From: JAEUQQ01 sp963697285
Lineage (GTDB): Bacteria; Acidobacteriota; Vicinamibacteria; Vicinamibacterales; JAFNAJ01
Length of the DNA stretch: 64,000 nucleotides
Assembly: GCA_963697285.1 (NCBI GenBank)
Contig: CAVONI010000012.1
Location: 558,001-622,000, forward strand
Reading direction: 5' to 3'
Each line of letters starts with the position of its first letter. Positions within the stretch are counted from its first letter, which is position 1. The notes below the pieces were generated by a model. That model did no database searches. It was not told the origin of the DNA and worked only from the letters and a program-made list of their open reading frames with translations. The translations under genes and the position numbers were made by a program. Positions 8,400 to 19,662 of the stretch are shown piece by piece.

Positions 8400-9490
8400 A
8401 GGACACCATCGCCGCGCACGAGTCGCGCTACCGGGCCCGGTGGTGGTCGATGCTCGGCGACGGTCGCCTGGAGTGCGACCTGTGCCCCCGCGAATGCCGC
8501 CTGGCCGAGGGACAACGCGGCTTCTGCTTCGTCCGCGCGCGCGAGGACGACCGCCTCATCCTCACGACCTACGGGCGCTCATCCGGCTTCTGCATCGATC
8601 CCATCGAGAAGAAACCGCTCGCGCACTTCTTCCCTGGGTCCAGCGTGCTCTCGTTCGGCACAGCGGGGTGCAATCTCGGGTGCCGCTTCTGCCAGAACTG
8701 GGACGTGAGCAAGGCACGCGAGTTCGATCGGCTCGTCGACGAGGCGACGCCCGACGCGATCGCCGCTGCGGCCGTCCACGCCCGCGCGGCGTCGGTGGCG
8801 TTCACCTACAACGACCCGACGATCTTCGCGGAGTACGCCATCGACGTCGCCCAGGCCTGCCGCGCACGGGGCGTGCACACGGTCGCGGTCACGGCGGGCT
8901 ACATCTCGCCCGAGCCCAGGCGGGAACTCTACGCGGTGATGGATGCAGCCAACGTCGACCTGAAAGCGTTCACCGAAGACTTCTACGCGAAGTTGACCGG
9001 CTCGCACCTGGCGCCGGTGCTCGACACGCTCAGATACCTGAAGCACGAGACCAACGTCTGGTTCGAGCTGACGACCCTCGTGATCCCCGGCTACAACGAC
9101 TCCGAGGGCGAGATCGCCGAGGCGTCGCAGTGGATCCTCCGCGAACTGGGCCCCGACGTACCGCTGCACTTCTCGGCGTTCCATCCCGACTTCAGGATGC
9201 TCGACGTGCCGCCGACGCCGCCAGCGACGCTGCGTCGCTGCCGCGCGCGGGCCCTGCGGGAAGGATTGCGTTACGTCTACACCGGCAACGTCCACGACCG
9301 CGAGGGGGATGCCACCCACTGCCCCGGCTGCGGCACCGTGGTGATCGGGCGCGACTGGTACGAGATCCTCGAGTATCGGCTCGATGCAACAGGATGCTGC
9401 CCGTCGTGCGGCAACGCGATCGCGGGACGGTTCGCCGCCGCGGCAGGACACTTCGGGCGACGGCGGGTGCCGGTGGTCATCGGCCGCTAA
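8396..9490 (+). CDS. amrS: AmmeMemoRadiSam system radical SAM enzyme
   Basis: The product is 364 aa. GTG 8396 overlaps the previous stop (GTGA). The radical SAM cluster-binding motif CxxxCxxC is C92, C96, C99 (GCNLGCRFCQNWDVSK). An N-terminal CDLCPRECRLAEGQRGFC cysteine region and a C-terminal zinc-ribbon pair (CPGCG at about 308, CPSCG at about 335) match the family, which resembles pyruvate-formate-lyase activases. The substrate is unknown. It completes the AmmeMemoRadiSam operon. Confidence 0.93.
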   Translation: MKDTIAAHESRYRARWWSMLGDGRLECDLCPRECRLAEGQRGFCFVRAREDDRLILTTYGRSSGFCIDPIEKKPLAHFFPGSSVLSFGTAGCNLGCRFCQNWDVSKAREFDRLVDEATPDAIAAAAVHARAASVAFTYNDPTIFAEYAIDVAQACRARGVHTVAVTAGYISPEPRRELYAVMDAANVDLKAFTEDFYAKLTGSHLAPVLDTLRYLKHETNVWFELTTLVIPGYNDSEGEIAEASQWILRELGPDVPLHFSAFHPDFRMLDVPPTPPATLRRCRARALREGLRYVYTGNVHDREGDATHCPGCGTVVIGRDWYEILEYRLDATGCCPSCGNAIAGRFAAAAGHFGRRRVPVVIGR

Positions 9491-9522
9491 CCACGTGTCT
9501 TGCGGGCGGACGAGACCGGGGG

Positions 9523-9633
9523 TCAGCTGATCTTCACGACGTGGCGAGCCTGCGGCCCTTCCGGGCCGTCGCCGACCTCGCCCAGTGCAGCCGCGTCCGG
9601 CGATACCTCTGAGCCGGACCGCCTCCCGAGGAC
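9523..9633 (-). pseudogene. Possible C-terminal remnant of a cold-shock protein
   Basis: The minus-strand frame, open between a TAG at 9634-9636 and a TGA at 9523-9525, ends in GEVGDGPEGPQARHVVKIS. This resembles the CspA-family end (GPKGPQAxNV). No start codon and no RNP1/RNP2 motifs are present upstream, so only about 20-28 codons look homologous. It may be chance. Confidence 0.3.
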
Positions 9634-9859
9634 CTACCCACAAAGAACGAACCGCACGACCATGTCGTGCACCGCGGGTCAGGGCGCGAACATGAGGGGT
9701 GTTGGCGCGACACCCGAGCGTCGCCAGCCCCTCGGCCCACCGGCCGGCGAGGTTTGAACGCCCGCTGATGGCCTGCAAAATATCCTCATTGTGATGTTAT
9801 AAGTCTCTTTTTCAGCGTACTAATTGGTTGCGTATTCACATAAATGCTAATAATTTCTG

Positions 9860-9876
9860 TTGGAGAATGAATTGCT
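9860..9876 (+). promoter_or_regulatory. Candidate sigma54 (-24/-12) promoter
   Basis: TTGG (9860-9863) and TTGCT (9872-9876) place GG and GC exactly ten bases apart, the invariant sigma54 spacing. The less conserved CACG part is not matched. Transcription would start near 9887, about 45 bases before the PEP-CTERM start codon. PEP-CTERM genes in some proteobacteria are known to be RpoN-dependent. Confidence 0.5.
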
Positions 9877-9932
9877 ATGAAAGGCTGACGAAAGGTCGAC
9901 AGAATCGCCACGTCGACCGGGGAGTGGGTGAC

Positions 9933-10559
9933 ATGAAGCAGATTGCAGCAGGGATTGCGGTTGTCGGGGCGCTGCTCATGACACCGTCGCCGTCTGGTGC
10001 GGCACCAATCAACTACGCCGCGAACGGCCACTATTACGACCTGGTCTGGTGCGGGGCCAGTGCGACCGCTGGCTGCGGCTGGACCTGGCTGACGGCACGG
10101 GACAATGCCGCAACGCAGTCCTACCTGGGCATGCAGGGCCACCTGGCAACGGTGACCGACGCCGGCGAGAACGCCTTCATCGTGAGCAACCTCATCACCG
10201 GCCCCGCGAAGGCCGTCTACGGCCCGTACTTTGGCGGTTTCCAGCAACCTTCGGGTCCGCCCAACGAGCCTGCGTCCAACTGGCAGTGGGTCACGTTGCC
10301 CAACGGAGTGCAGGAAGCGTGGAGCTACGCCGACTGGAACTCCGCCGAACCCAACAACTCGGGCGGCATCGAACACTTCCTGCACTACACCTACAACACC
10401 GCTGTCTCGAACGCCGTGAAGTGGAACGACGTGCCGAACAACACCAACAACCAGATCAAGGCCTACGTCATCGAGTACCAGGTGCCCGAGCCCGTCTCCC
10501 TGCTCCTGCTCGGCTCCGGCCTCGCCGCCGCCGTCGCGCTGCGGCGGCGCCGCGCCTGA
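9933..10559 (+). CDS. PEP-CTERM protein with C-type-lectin-like domain
   Basis: The product is 208 aa. ATG 9933 follows GGAGTGGG (9921-9928). It has a signal peptide (IAAGIAVVGALLMTPSPSGA) and a central region with GHLATVTDAGENAFI, WSYADWNSAEPNN and VKWNDVPN, which fits a C-type-lectin fold. The C-terminus VPEPVSLLLLGSGLAAAVAL followed by RRRRA is a complete PEP-CTERM sorting signal (motif, transmembrane helix, basic tail), processed by an exosortase not found in this window. Such proteins go with exopolysaccharide production, which fits the locus at 33-49 kb. The ligand is unknown. Confidence 0.88.
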   Translation: MKQIAAGIAVVGALLMTPSPSGAAPINYAANGHYYDLVWCGASATAGCGWTWLTARDNAATQSYLGMQGHLATVTDAGENAFIVSNLITGPAKAVYGPYFGGFQQPSGPPNEPASNWQWVTLPNGVQEAWSYADWNSAEPNNSGGIEHFLHYTYNTAVSNAVKWNDVPNNTNNQIKAYVIEYQVPEPVSLLLLGSGLAAAVALRRRRA

Positions 10560-10587
10560 GCGGCCCGGCGTCTCGTTCGCGACATAT

Positions 10588-10618
10588 GGGGTCCGGCGGC
10601 GTATGACCGTCGGGCCCC
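10588..10618 (+). terminator. Strong hairpin after the PEP-CTERM gene
   Basis: Twelve bases (10588-10599, GGGGTCCGGCGG) pair with 10607-10618 (CCGTCGGGCCCC), including two G-U pairs, around a 7-base loop. TTCTCGT follows. It lies 29 bases after the stop codon and is a plausible terminator. Nothing else is seen in 10560-10811. Confidence 0.55.
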
Positions 10619-10811
10619 TTCTCGTATGCGTGCCTTCGTACCCGTCGCAGCCTGTTCTCACAGCGACCGCCCCGAGGGCCGCGTGTGAACTGGCATCCCG
10701 TGTGAGGCGCCTTCGTCGCCCACGGGTCGGTGTCATGGAGGGCGTCCGCCCGGGGAAGACCACCGGCATCCTCGCCGTCCGTTCTTCTGCTACTCTCCCC
10801 CGTGCCGGGCC

Positions 10812-11720
10812 ATGACGAACGTCTTCATCAGTTATCGCCGCGACGACGCCAGCGGCCACGCCGGCCGTCTCGCCGACCGGTTGATCGAGCGGTTCGGCGG
10901 CGACCGCGTCTTCATGGACGTGCAGGACATCCAGCCCGGCCAGAACTTCGAGCAGGCCATCGAGCAGACGCTCGCGCGCTGCGACCACATGCTGGCCGTC
11001 ATCGGGCCGCGGTGGCTCGCAGGCCTGCAGGCCCGCGCGACGAACCGCGAAGACTTCGTCCGCAGCGAGATCGGCACCGCCCTGTCGCGGGGGATGACGG
11101 TCATCCCCGTGCTGGTGGGCGGCGCGAAGATGCCGGCAGGCGACCAGTTGCCGACGGCGCTTGCTGCCTTCAGCCGCTGCCAGGCCGCGGAGATCCGCGA
11201 CGACCGTTTCGATGAGGATGCGGCGCGCCTCATCAGCTTCCTGGCCGGCGGCTCTGGCGCCACCGTGCCCAACCTGTTCGGGCAGCGCGTGTCGCGACGG
11301 GCGCTCGCGTGGTCGCTGGCTGCGTTGACACTTGCACTGGTCGGCGGATGGGCAGTGTGGCCGAGGTCTGCGCCCGCAACACCGACCGGCGTGACGGTCG
11401 CACCATCCGCCGTCTCGACGCGCGCGTTGCCGGGCCTGTCGTACGGCACGTGGACGCTGCGCAACGCCCGCGACGAGGAGGGCAAGGACTGGAGCAACTC
11501 GGTCCTGCAGTTCACGTCGCAGGAAGAAACCGCCGACGGGTTGACCCTGCGCGGGCGGTTCACGTGGCGGCTCGACAACGTCCTGATGGGCACCGAGGAG
11601 GTCTCCGGCCGCTACGTCGAGCGCACGCGGCAGATCATCCTCGAGGGGAGTGACCGTGGCCGACGCCGCTCACGAGGGACCCGAGCGCCTGGCCGTTGGA
11701 TCGGTACTCCGCGGTGCTGA
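10812..11720 (+). CDS. TIR-domain membrane protein with frameshifted tail
   Basis: The product is 302 aa. Residues 1-145 form a bacterial TIR domain (MTNVFISYRRDDASGHAGRL, DRVFMDVQDIQPG, MLAVIGPRWL, FVRSEIGTAL). E86 is at the position of the conserved catalytic-type glutamate of NAD-cleaving TIRs. A transmembrane helix follows at about 163-183, then a small beta-rich domain. The last 23 residues look random. In other frames the coding pattern resumes (ERLAVGS, then YSAVLTADERALVQGRW up to a stop at 11812), so the natural C-terminus probably ends at 11812 and two extra bases near 11650 and 11698 spoil it. It may be a signalling or defence protein; it sits beside an AbiEii-type pair. Confidence 0.8.
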   Translation: MTNVFISYRRDDASGHAGRLADRLIERFGGDRVFMDVQDIQPGQNFEQAIEQTLARCDHMLAVIGPRWLAGLQARATNREDFVRSEIGTALSRGMTVIPVLVGGAKMPAGDQLPTALAAFSRCQAAEIRDDRFDEDAARLISFLAGGSGATVPNLFGQRVSRRALAWSLAALTLALVGGWAVWPRSAPATPTGVTVAPSAVSTRALPGLSYGTWTLRNARDEEGKDWSNSVLQFTSQEETADGLTLRGRFTWRLDNVLMGTEEVSGRYVERTRQIILEGSDRGRRRSRGTRAPGRWIGTPRC

Positions 11721-11864
11721 CGGCTGACGAACGCGCGCTCGTCCAGGGCCGGTGGGGATCGACGGCACACGACGAGCCAGGCTTCGCGGGCGAGTGGGAA
11801 GCGATTCGCTGAACGACGACGAGCGCTTTGACCTGAGCACGAGCGCAAGCGATACTCGACCGCG

Positions 11865-12128
11865 ATGGTGCCGTTGCACGCCCGCGCGCTGTTCTGGGAT
11901 ACCGACGCCGACGCATTCGATCCTGCGGCCTATCCCCGCTACACGATCGAACGCGTGCTCGAGCACGGCACCGAAGACGATGTGGCGTGGTTACTGAGTG
12001 TGTTCCCGCGCGCGAGGGTTGCCGACGTCGTTCGCACCGACGATCGGCTCTCGCCGCGCTCGGCGAACTTCTGGGCGCTGTGCTTCGGCATTCCAGCCGA
12101 TGAGGTGGCCGCGCTGCAGGCACGCTGA
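11865..12128 (+). CDS. DUF6922-type small protein, probable antitoxin partner
   Basis: The product is 87 aa. The pattern FWDTDADAFDPAAYPRYTIE, then LEHGTEDDVAWLLSVF and LSPRSANFWALCFGIP, matches small proteins commonly encoded just before AbiEii-type nucleotidyltransferases (I believe DUF6922). The following gene is such a nucleotidyltransferase, 25 bases downstream. An antitoxin or DNA-binding role is inferred from gene order only; no helix-turn-helix is obvious. Confidence 0.75.
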   Translation: MVPLHARALFWDTDADAFDPAAYPRYTIERVLEHGTEDDVAWLLSVFPRARVADVVRTDDRLSPRSANFWALCFGIPADEVAALQAR

Positions 12129-12153
12129 CGCTGCATCGCCTTTTCGAGGGTCC

Positions 12154-12798
12154 GTGCCAGCATCCCCCGTGACGTGGCATCGCCAGGTACTTCCCGACAG
12201 GTGGACGCGAGCAGCGGCTGATCTGGCGTCGCGGGGTGCATTCGCGGAGTGCTACCTCGGTGGCGGAACGGGGCTCGCACTCCGGGTCGGGCATCGGCGC
12301 TCGGTTGACCTCGACCTGTTTCGCGAGCGACCGTTCGACAGTGCCGCGCTGCGCGACCGCCTCTCCGGGCTCGAAGGACTCCGGAACGTGGAACTGGCGA
12401 GCGGGACCGTCTACCTCGTCCTGCACGGGGTGAAGGTCAGCATCCTGCACTATCCCTATCCGCTGCTGTTTCCCGCCGCGGAATTCGATGGCCTGGCGGT
12501 CGCCGACCCTCGGGACATTGCCTGCATGAAGGTGGACGCCATCGGGAGCCGGGGCGCGCGACGCGACTTCGTCGATCTCTATGTCGCGGCGAATACCTAC
12601 GGACTGCCGTCCATCTTCGAATGGTTCGAGAAGAAGTATGCCTCGGCGGCGTACAACCGAGCGCACCTGCTGAAGGCACTCACCTACTTCGCCGACGCCG
12701 AGCAGGAGCCACTGCCCGACATGCTGATTCCTCTCGACTGGCGTGCGGTCACGCGATACTTCATCCACGAGGTGCCGCGTCTGGCACGGATCGGGTGA
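12154..12798 (+). CDS. AbiEii/AbiGii-family nucleotidyltransferase toxin
   Basis: The product is 214 aa from GTG 12154 (GAGGG at 12146-12150); a second GTG at 12169 is possible. The nucleotidyltransferase motif is YLGGGTGLALRVGHRRSVDL followed by DLF, the GGT...R.S.D.D pattern of AbiEii (PF08843). A later segment, DIACMKVDAIGSRGARRDFV followed by DLY, is also typical. AbiE systems are abortive-infection toxin-antitoxin modules; AbiEii/MenT toxins transfer nucleotides to tRNA or other targets. The usual AbiEi winged-helix antitoxin is absent; the DUF6922-like protein sits in its place. Confidence 0.85.
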   Translation: MPASPVTWHRQVLPDRWTRAAADLASRGAFAECYLGGGTGLALRVGHRRSVDLDLFRERPFDSAALRDRLSGLEGLRNVELASGTVYLVLHGVKVSILHYPYPLLFPAAEFDGLAVADPRDIACMKVDAIGSRGARRDFVDLYVAANTYGLPSIFEWFEKKYASAAYNRAHLLKALTYFADAEQEPLPDMLIPLDWRAVTRYFIHEVPRLARIG

Positions 12799-12830
12799 CC
12801 GCCACGGCAGAGGCGTAAACTTGATCTGAT

Positions 12831-14669
<1,839 letters not shown>

Positions 14670-14754
14670 TCACGGCGCCCGTCGGCACCTCGGCGGTGAC
14701 CTTGGTGTAGAGTCGCCACGGGCGTACGACCCTTCCTGCCCTGCCGAGGATCAC

Positions 14755-16443
<1,689 letters not shown>

Positions 16444-16482
16444 ACCTGGCGGCGGGCGCAGAGACACCGCGCCCGCCCCATC

Positions 16483-16740
16483 TCAACCCTTCAGGGAGTT
16501 CACGAGGTCCACGTAGCCCTGCATCGCTGTCGCGGCGGGCGTGCCCTTCATCGCCGCCCACGCGTCGTACTTGGCCTGGCCGACGAAGTCGAAGCCACCA
16601 GGCCGCGTGCCTGACGCATCGCCGCTCGTCGCCTGCTTGAACAGCGCATAGAGCTTCAACATCGTGTCGTTGTCGGGGCGCTTCGGGAGTTGCTTCGAAG
16701 CGGCGGCGGCAGCATCGAACTGCGACTGCAGGTTGTCCAT
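16483..16740 (-). CDS. Possible internal start producing free acyl-CoA-binding protein
   Basis: In frame with the fusion, ATG 16740 begins an 85-aa protein whose length and sequence match a stand-alone ACBP (PF00887). It is preceded by GGCGAGG five bases upstream. The residues that bind acyl-CoA in the family are conserved (LYALFKQAT, KYDAW). Whether it is translated separately is unknown. Confidence 0.5.
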   Translation of the reverse strand: MDNLQSQFDAAAAASKQLPKRPDNDTMLKLYALFKQATSGDASGTRPGGFDFVGQAKYDAWAAMKGTPAATAMQGYVDLVNSLKG

Positions 16741-17715
16741 GGCATCCTCGCCTGTGTAGGGCGGCACGCGAGCCCGCATGCCGGCACCAGCATTCCATGA
16801 AGGGGCCCGAGCCTCGAGCCACCGGGCCGAGAAGACGCGCACCCACGCGATCGAGAGCAGCGCCGCCAGGCCGTAGCCGAAGACCACGCTGTAGAGCGTC
16901 CGCAACGGAACCGAGGCAATCGACAGGTAGACGGCAGATGGTGAATGAAGCACGTTGCTCAGCCAGTGGATCGCCATCGATGGGAGCAGGCTCCCCGACT
17001 TGATGAAGATATACCCGTAGAACACGCCGTACAGGAACGCCCACGCCGCCTGCCCCAGGACGAACACCACCGGGGGCCCGGTGAACACCGTGGGCAGGTG
17101 CATCAGTCCGAACGCGGCAGCGGAGTAGACGATCGCCCGCGCTGGCGGGTGCATCCGCAGAAGCATGGTCAGCAGCACACCTCGGAAGGCGACTTCCTCG
17201 AGCGACGAGAAGAGCTGGGCGAACAGCCGCATCGATCGAGGCGGCAGGTCGGGGCGCACATCGAGCACGCGCGTGATGACGTCGATGGTGATGAGGTTGC
17301 CCTGTGCGCGCCAGGCAACGAGCGAGCCGGCGGCCCGGCACGCGATCAGTATCGCGATGCACGTCGCCGTGAGCGCCAGGAGCGGCAGCCACGGCCGTGC
17401 CCTCGTCAACCGGATGTCGTGAAGATACTCCTTGAATCCGCGCGCGCCGCTCGGAAGGCCCAGCAGGAACGGCATGACCACGTAGCCGAGCAATCCGCCG
17501 AGGGTGAACACCGCCACCGTTGAGAAGGCGTCCATGTCCGGCAGTTGCACGGGCACCCGGAACACGCCGTAGACCACGAGGCAGGCCAGCGCGAAACCCA
17601 CAGCCTGCAGCGCCATCAACAGGAGGAATGCTCGCCACGGGTGCCGTGCCAACCGCTCCCGATACCGCGAGAACGCCGTGATCCTGCCAGCCGTCGGGCT
17701 GTTCCGGGATGCCAT
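16483..17715 (-). CDS. CPBP intramembrane protease fused to acyl-CoA-binding protein
   Basis: The product is 410 aa. ATG at 17715 was chosen for its GCGAGG site. Residues 30-300 form a multi-helix CPBP/Rce1-type protease with EE173-174 and R178 (LEEVAFRG), H206 (FGLMHLP) and H250/N254 (HWLSN). Residues 326-410 are a complete acyl-CoA-binding protein: FDAAAAASKQLPKRPDND, LKLYALFKQATSGD, AKYDAWAAMKGT. No stop separates them. The second part begins with its own ATG behind GGCGAGGA, so it could also be made separately. The fusion would tether an acyl-CoA carrier to a membrane protease. Convergent with the M28 gene. Confidence 0.85.
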   Translation of the reverse strand: MASRNSPTAGRITAFSRYRERLARHPWRAFLLLMALQAVGFALACLVVYGVFRVPVQLPDMDAFSTVAVFTLGGLLGYVVMPFLLGLPSGARGFKEYLHDIRLTRARPWLPLLALTATCIAILIACRAAGSLVAWRAQGNLITIDVITRVLDVRPDLPPRSMRLFAQLFSSLEEVAFRGVLLTMLLRMHPPARAIVYSAAAFGLMHLPTVFTGPPVVFVLGQAAWAFLYGVFYGYIFIKSGSLLPSMAIHWLSNVLHSPSAVYLSIASVPLRTLYSVVFGYGLAALLSIAWVRVFSARWLEARAPSWNAGAGMRARVPPYTGEDAMDNLQSQFDAAAAASKQLPKRPDNDTMLKLYALFKQATSGDASGTRPGGFDFVGQAKYDAWAAMKGTPAATAMQGYVDLVNSLKG

Positions 17716-17869
17716 CGCCGGACCTCGCGGGCCGCTGCCCGGGCGACGTCCCGCCGCCTCGTGCGGAGCCCCGCCTATCATGCACCTCTTCACGAACCGT
17801 GTCTCGCAACCGCTTGACCGGCAGCTGACGCTTGCCAAGAGTCGCCGACCGATTCATGCTGGCTGCCGC

Positions 17870-18532
17870 ATGCAGCTGATTGAGCAACTTCGAACCGAGC
17901 ACGCCCTGATCGAGCAGGTGGCGGGCAGCCTGAGGACCTATGCACGGCGTCGCGCGCGGGGCGAGGGCGACGTCGCAGACGGGGCCTGGTTCCTCGCGTT
18001 CTTCCGGCTCTACGCGGGGCACTTCCACCACGCGCGCGAGGAAGACACCTTGTTCGTGTCGCTGCAGCGCGATGCCGAGATTCCCGGCGATCGCGGCCCG
18101 ATCGCCGTCCTCCTCAACGATCACCGACGGATGTCGGGCCTGCTCGACGCGCTCGAGCCGCTCATCACGGCCCCGTCGCTCGACGAGGGCGAACGGGCGC
18201 AGTTGGCCGCGGTCGCGCTGGAGTACACCGAGCAACTCTGGCATCACATCGACGCCGAGAACTCCGTCCTCTTCCCCGAGAGCGAGGCGCGCCTGCTGCG
18301 TCACGGGGTCGCCGAACTGCCGTCACGCGACATGTCGGCCGACGAAGCCACGGCGCGTGAGCAGGGCGTGCGCCTCGCAGCGACCTACCCGCCAGCCCAC
18401 GAGCCCGACGTGATGCGCGGCGACGGCTGCGTCATGTGCCCCGCGATGCTCGACAACTGCGAAGGCCTCGAGCGCACGTGGTGGAACGAGTGGGAGTGGG
18501 AGGAGTTCGAGGACCACCTGCCGTCGGGCTGA
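17870..18532 (+). CDS. Hemerythrin-domain protein
   Basis: The product is 220 aa from ATG 17870; the frame is open upstream (ATG 17780 is another choice) and the ribosome site is weak. A four-helix hemerythrin-like bundle is indicated by RTEHALIEQ, GHFHHAREEDTLFVSLQ, LNDHRRM and HHIDAENSVLFPESE, which supply the His and Glu residues for a di-iron site. A C-terminal CVMCPAMLDNC segment could bind another metal. Relatives sense or carry O2 or repair iron-sulfur damage. Divergent from the CPBP-ACBP gene with 154 bases between. Confidence 0.85.
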   Translation: MQLIEQLRTEHALIEQVAGSLRTYARRRARGEGDVADGAWFLAFFRLYAGHFHHAREEDTLFVSLQRDAEIPGDRGPIAVLLNDHRRMSGLLDALEPLITAPSLDEGERAQLAAVALEYTEQLWHHIDAENSVLFPESEARLLRHGVAELPSRDMSADEATAREQGVRLAATYPPAHEPDVMRGDGCVMCPAMLDNCEGLERTWWNEWEWEEFEDHLPSG

Positions 18533-18613
18533 TCGCCCGGCGCGGCCTCGAGGCGTCCATTGGCCGTCGGGGTGACCTCGTCCGCCCGGACGCTCGAGCG
18601 CAGTCGGGCGCCG

Positions 18614-19354
18614 TCAGGGCACCACGCGCTGCCTGACCGCACCGCTGGCAAGCCGCTGGGCCCAGGCGCCTCGCACGTAGTTGAGGATGGCTCGTGCCAT
18701 GTCGTCGGCCGAGTGACGTTCGTTGCTGTAGATCGCGTCGTAGTACTTGGGATTGCTGATGTCGGCGCCGAGGTTCTCGCGGAGGAACCGCGCGCGCATC
18801 TCCGCAAGCTCCTTCACGACGCGCGCGGCCTCGTCGAGCGGCATCTCCATCCGGCGTGCGTACGACCGGACCCGCCACTCGAAGCTCGCGACGAGCCTGA
18901 AGTGGAAGCAGTTCGGCAGGTCCTGGCACAGCACGGCCCCGCCGCGCCCGACGATGATGGCGTTGCCGCCCCTGGCGATGGGGACGAGGCAGCGGACGAC
19001 CTTCTGGAAGAGCACGTCCTGGCTCTTGCTGACGCCCTTCGGATGGAGCCCGAGCGCTTCGATGGCCCTGGGCACATCGCCGAGGTGCCGCAGGATGCGC
19101 ACGGCGATGTCCTCGTCTTCTGCGACCTTCTCGATGAGCAACTGGTCGAAGACGGTCCACGGTTCGCCGAACGCGTCGTCGAGCAACTCCTTCAGACGTG
19201 TGGCGAGCGCGAAGCCCTCGCACCCGAACTCCCGCGAGAGGGTGATGGTCGGCCGAGCCGGAGCCTCGGGCACCTGCTGGCGTTCGTGGATCGCGACCCA
19301 GCCGGTCAGCCGCTGTTCGATGCTGGGGATCAACTCGGAAATGTTCCTGGCCAT
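18614..19354 (-). CDS. Cytidylate-kinase-like family protein
   Basis: The product is 246 aa. ATG 19354 follows GGAGGTT. The sequence PTITLSREFGCEGFALATRL and FDQLLIEKVAED, then GGNAIIVGRGGAVLCQD and SYARRMEM, matches the cytidylate kinase-like group (PF13189). These relatives lack the exact P-loop of true CMP kinase (here SREFGCEG). The substrate is unknown. A TATACT -10 element reads leftward at 19495-19500. Confidence 0.85.
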   Translation of the reverse strand: MARNISELIPSIEQRLTGWVAIHERQQVPEAPARPTITLSREFGCEGFALATRLKELLDDAFGEPWTVFDQLLIEKVAEDEDIAVRILRHLGDVPRAIEALGLHPKGVSKSQDVLFQKVVRCLVPIARGGNAIIVGRGGAVLCQDLPNCFHFRLVASFEWRVRSYARRMEMPLDEAARVVKELAEMRARFLRENLGADISNPKYYDAIYSNERHSADDMARAILNYVRGAWAQRLASGAVRQRVVP

Positions 19355-19662
19355 CGCAACCTCCGGCCGAGCGGCGCGTCTCGGACAGGTGTGCGGCGCC
19401 TCTCGGACGCCGACGGAGGCGCTGGAGTCGGTGTTCGTCGCCCGTTCGGGCGCGCCTCCAGTGACCTGCGGCCTGGAGGTCCGACTGCCCTTTCAGTATA
19501 TCGCGATCCGCAGCCCTCGACGGCGTCGTGAGACGGTGGCCCGCGAACACATCGCGGGGGCCGCGCGGGGGCGCGGCCCCCGCGCGATCACCTGCATTCC
19601 GGCGACGCATGTGGCGCTCGGATGCCGTCGCGGAATAGGATGTCGGCCTGGAGGACATTGAC
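19355..19662. other. Divergent intergenic region with strong palindrome
   Basis: This gap of 308 bases between the kinase-like gene and the selenoprotein gene contains a leftward -10 (TATACT, 19495-19500) and a GC-only palindrome at 19551-19588. No gene is seen. Confidence 0.5.
19551..19588. repeat. Large GC-rich palindrome
   Basis: GGGGGCCGCGC and GCGCGGCCCCC form 11 perfect pairs around a GGG-type loop. With a small bulge, the stem extends outward through ATCG/CGAT. It may be a REP-like element or a bidirectional hairpin. Confidence 0.5.

Larger units (their letters stand above)
9491..9932. other. Intergenic region with cold-shock-like remnant and AT-rich promoter
   Basis: These 442 bases hold no complete gene. 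A minus-strand frame at 9523-9633 ends in a cold-shock-like tail (see that entry). From about 9777 to 9890 the DNA becomes unusually AT-rich for this window; this segment contains the sigma54-type element at 9860-9876. Confidence 0.5.

Noticed and set aside
9661..9680. Small inverted repeat GCACGAC/GTCGTGC as an operator.
   Set aside because: A 7-bp match in GC-rich DNA without supporting context.
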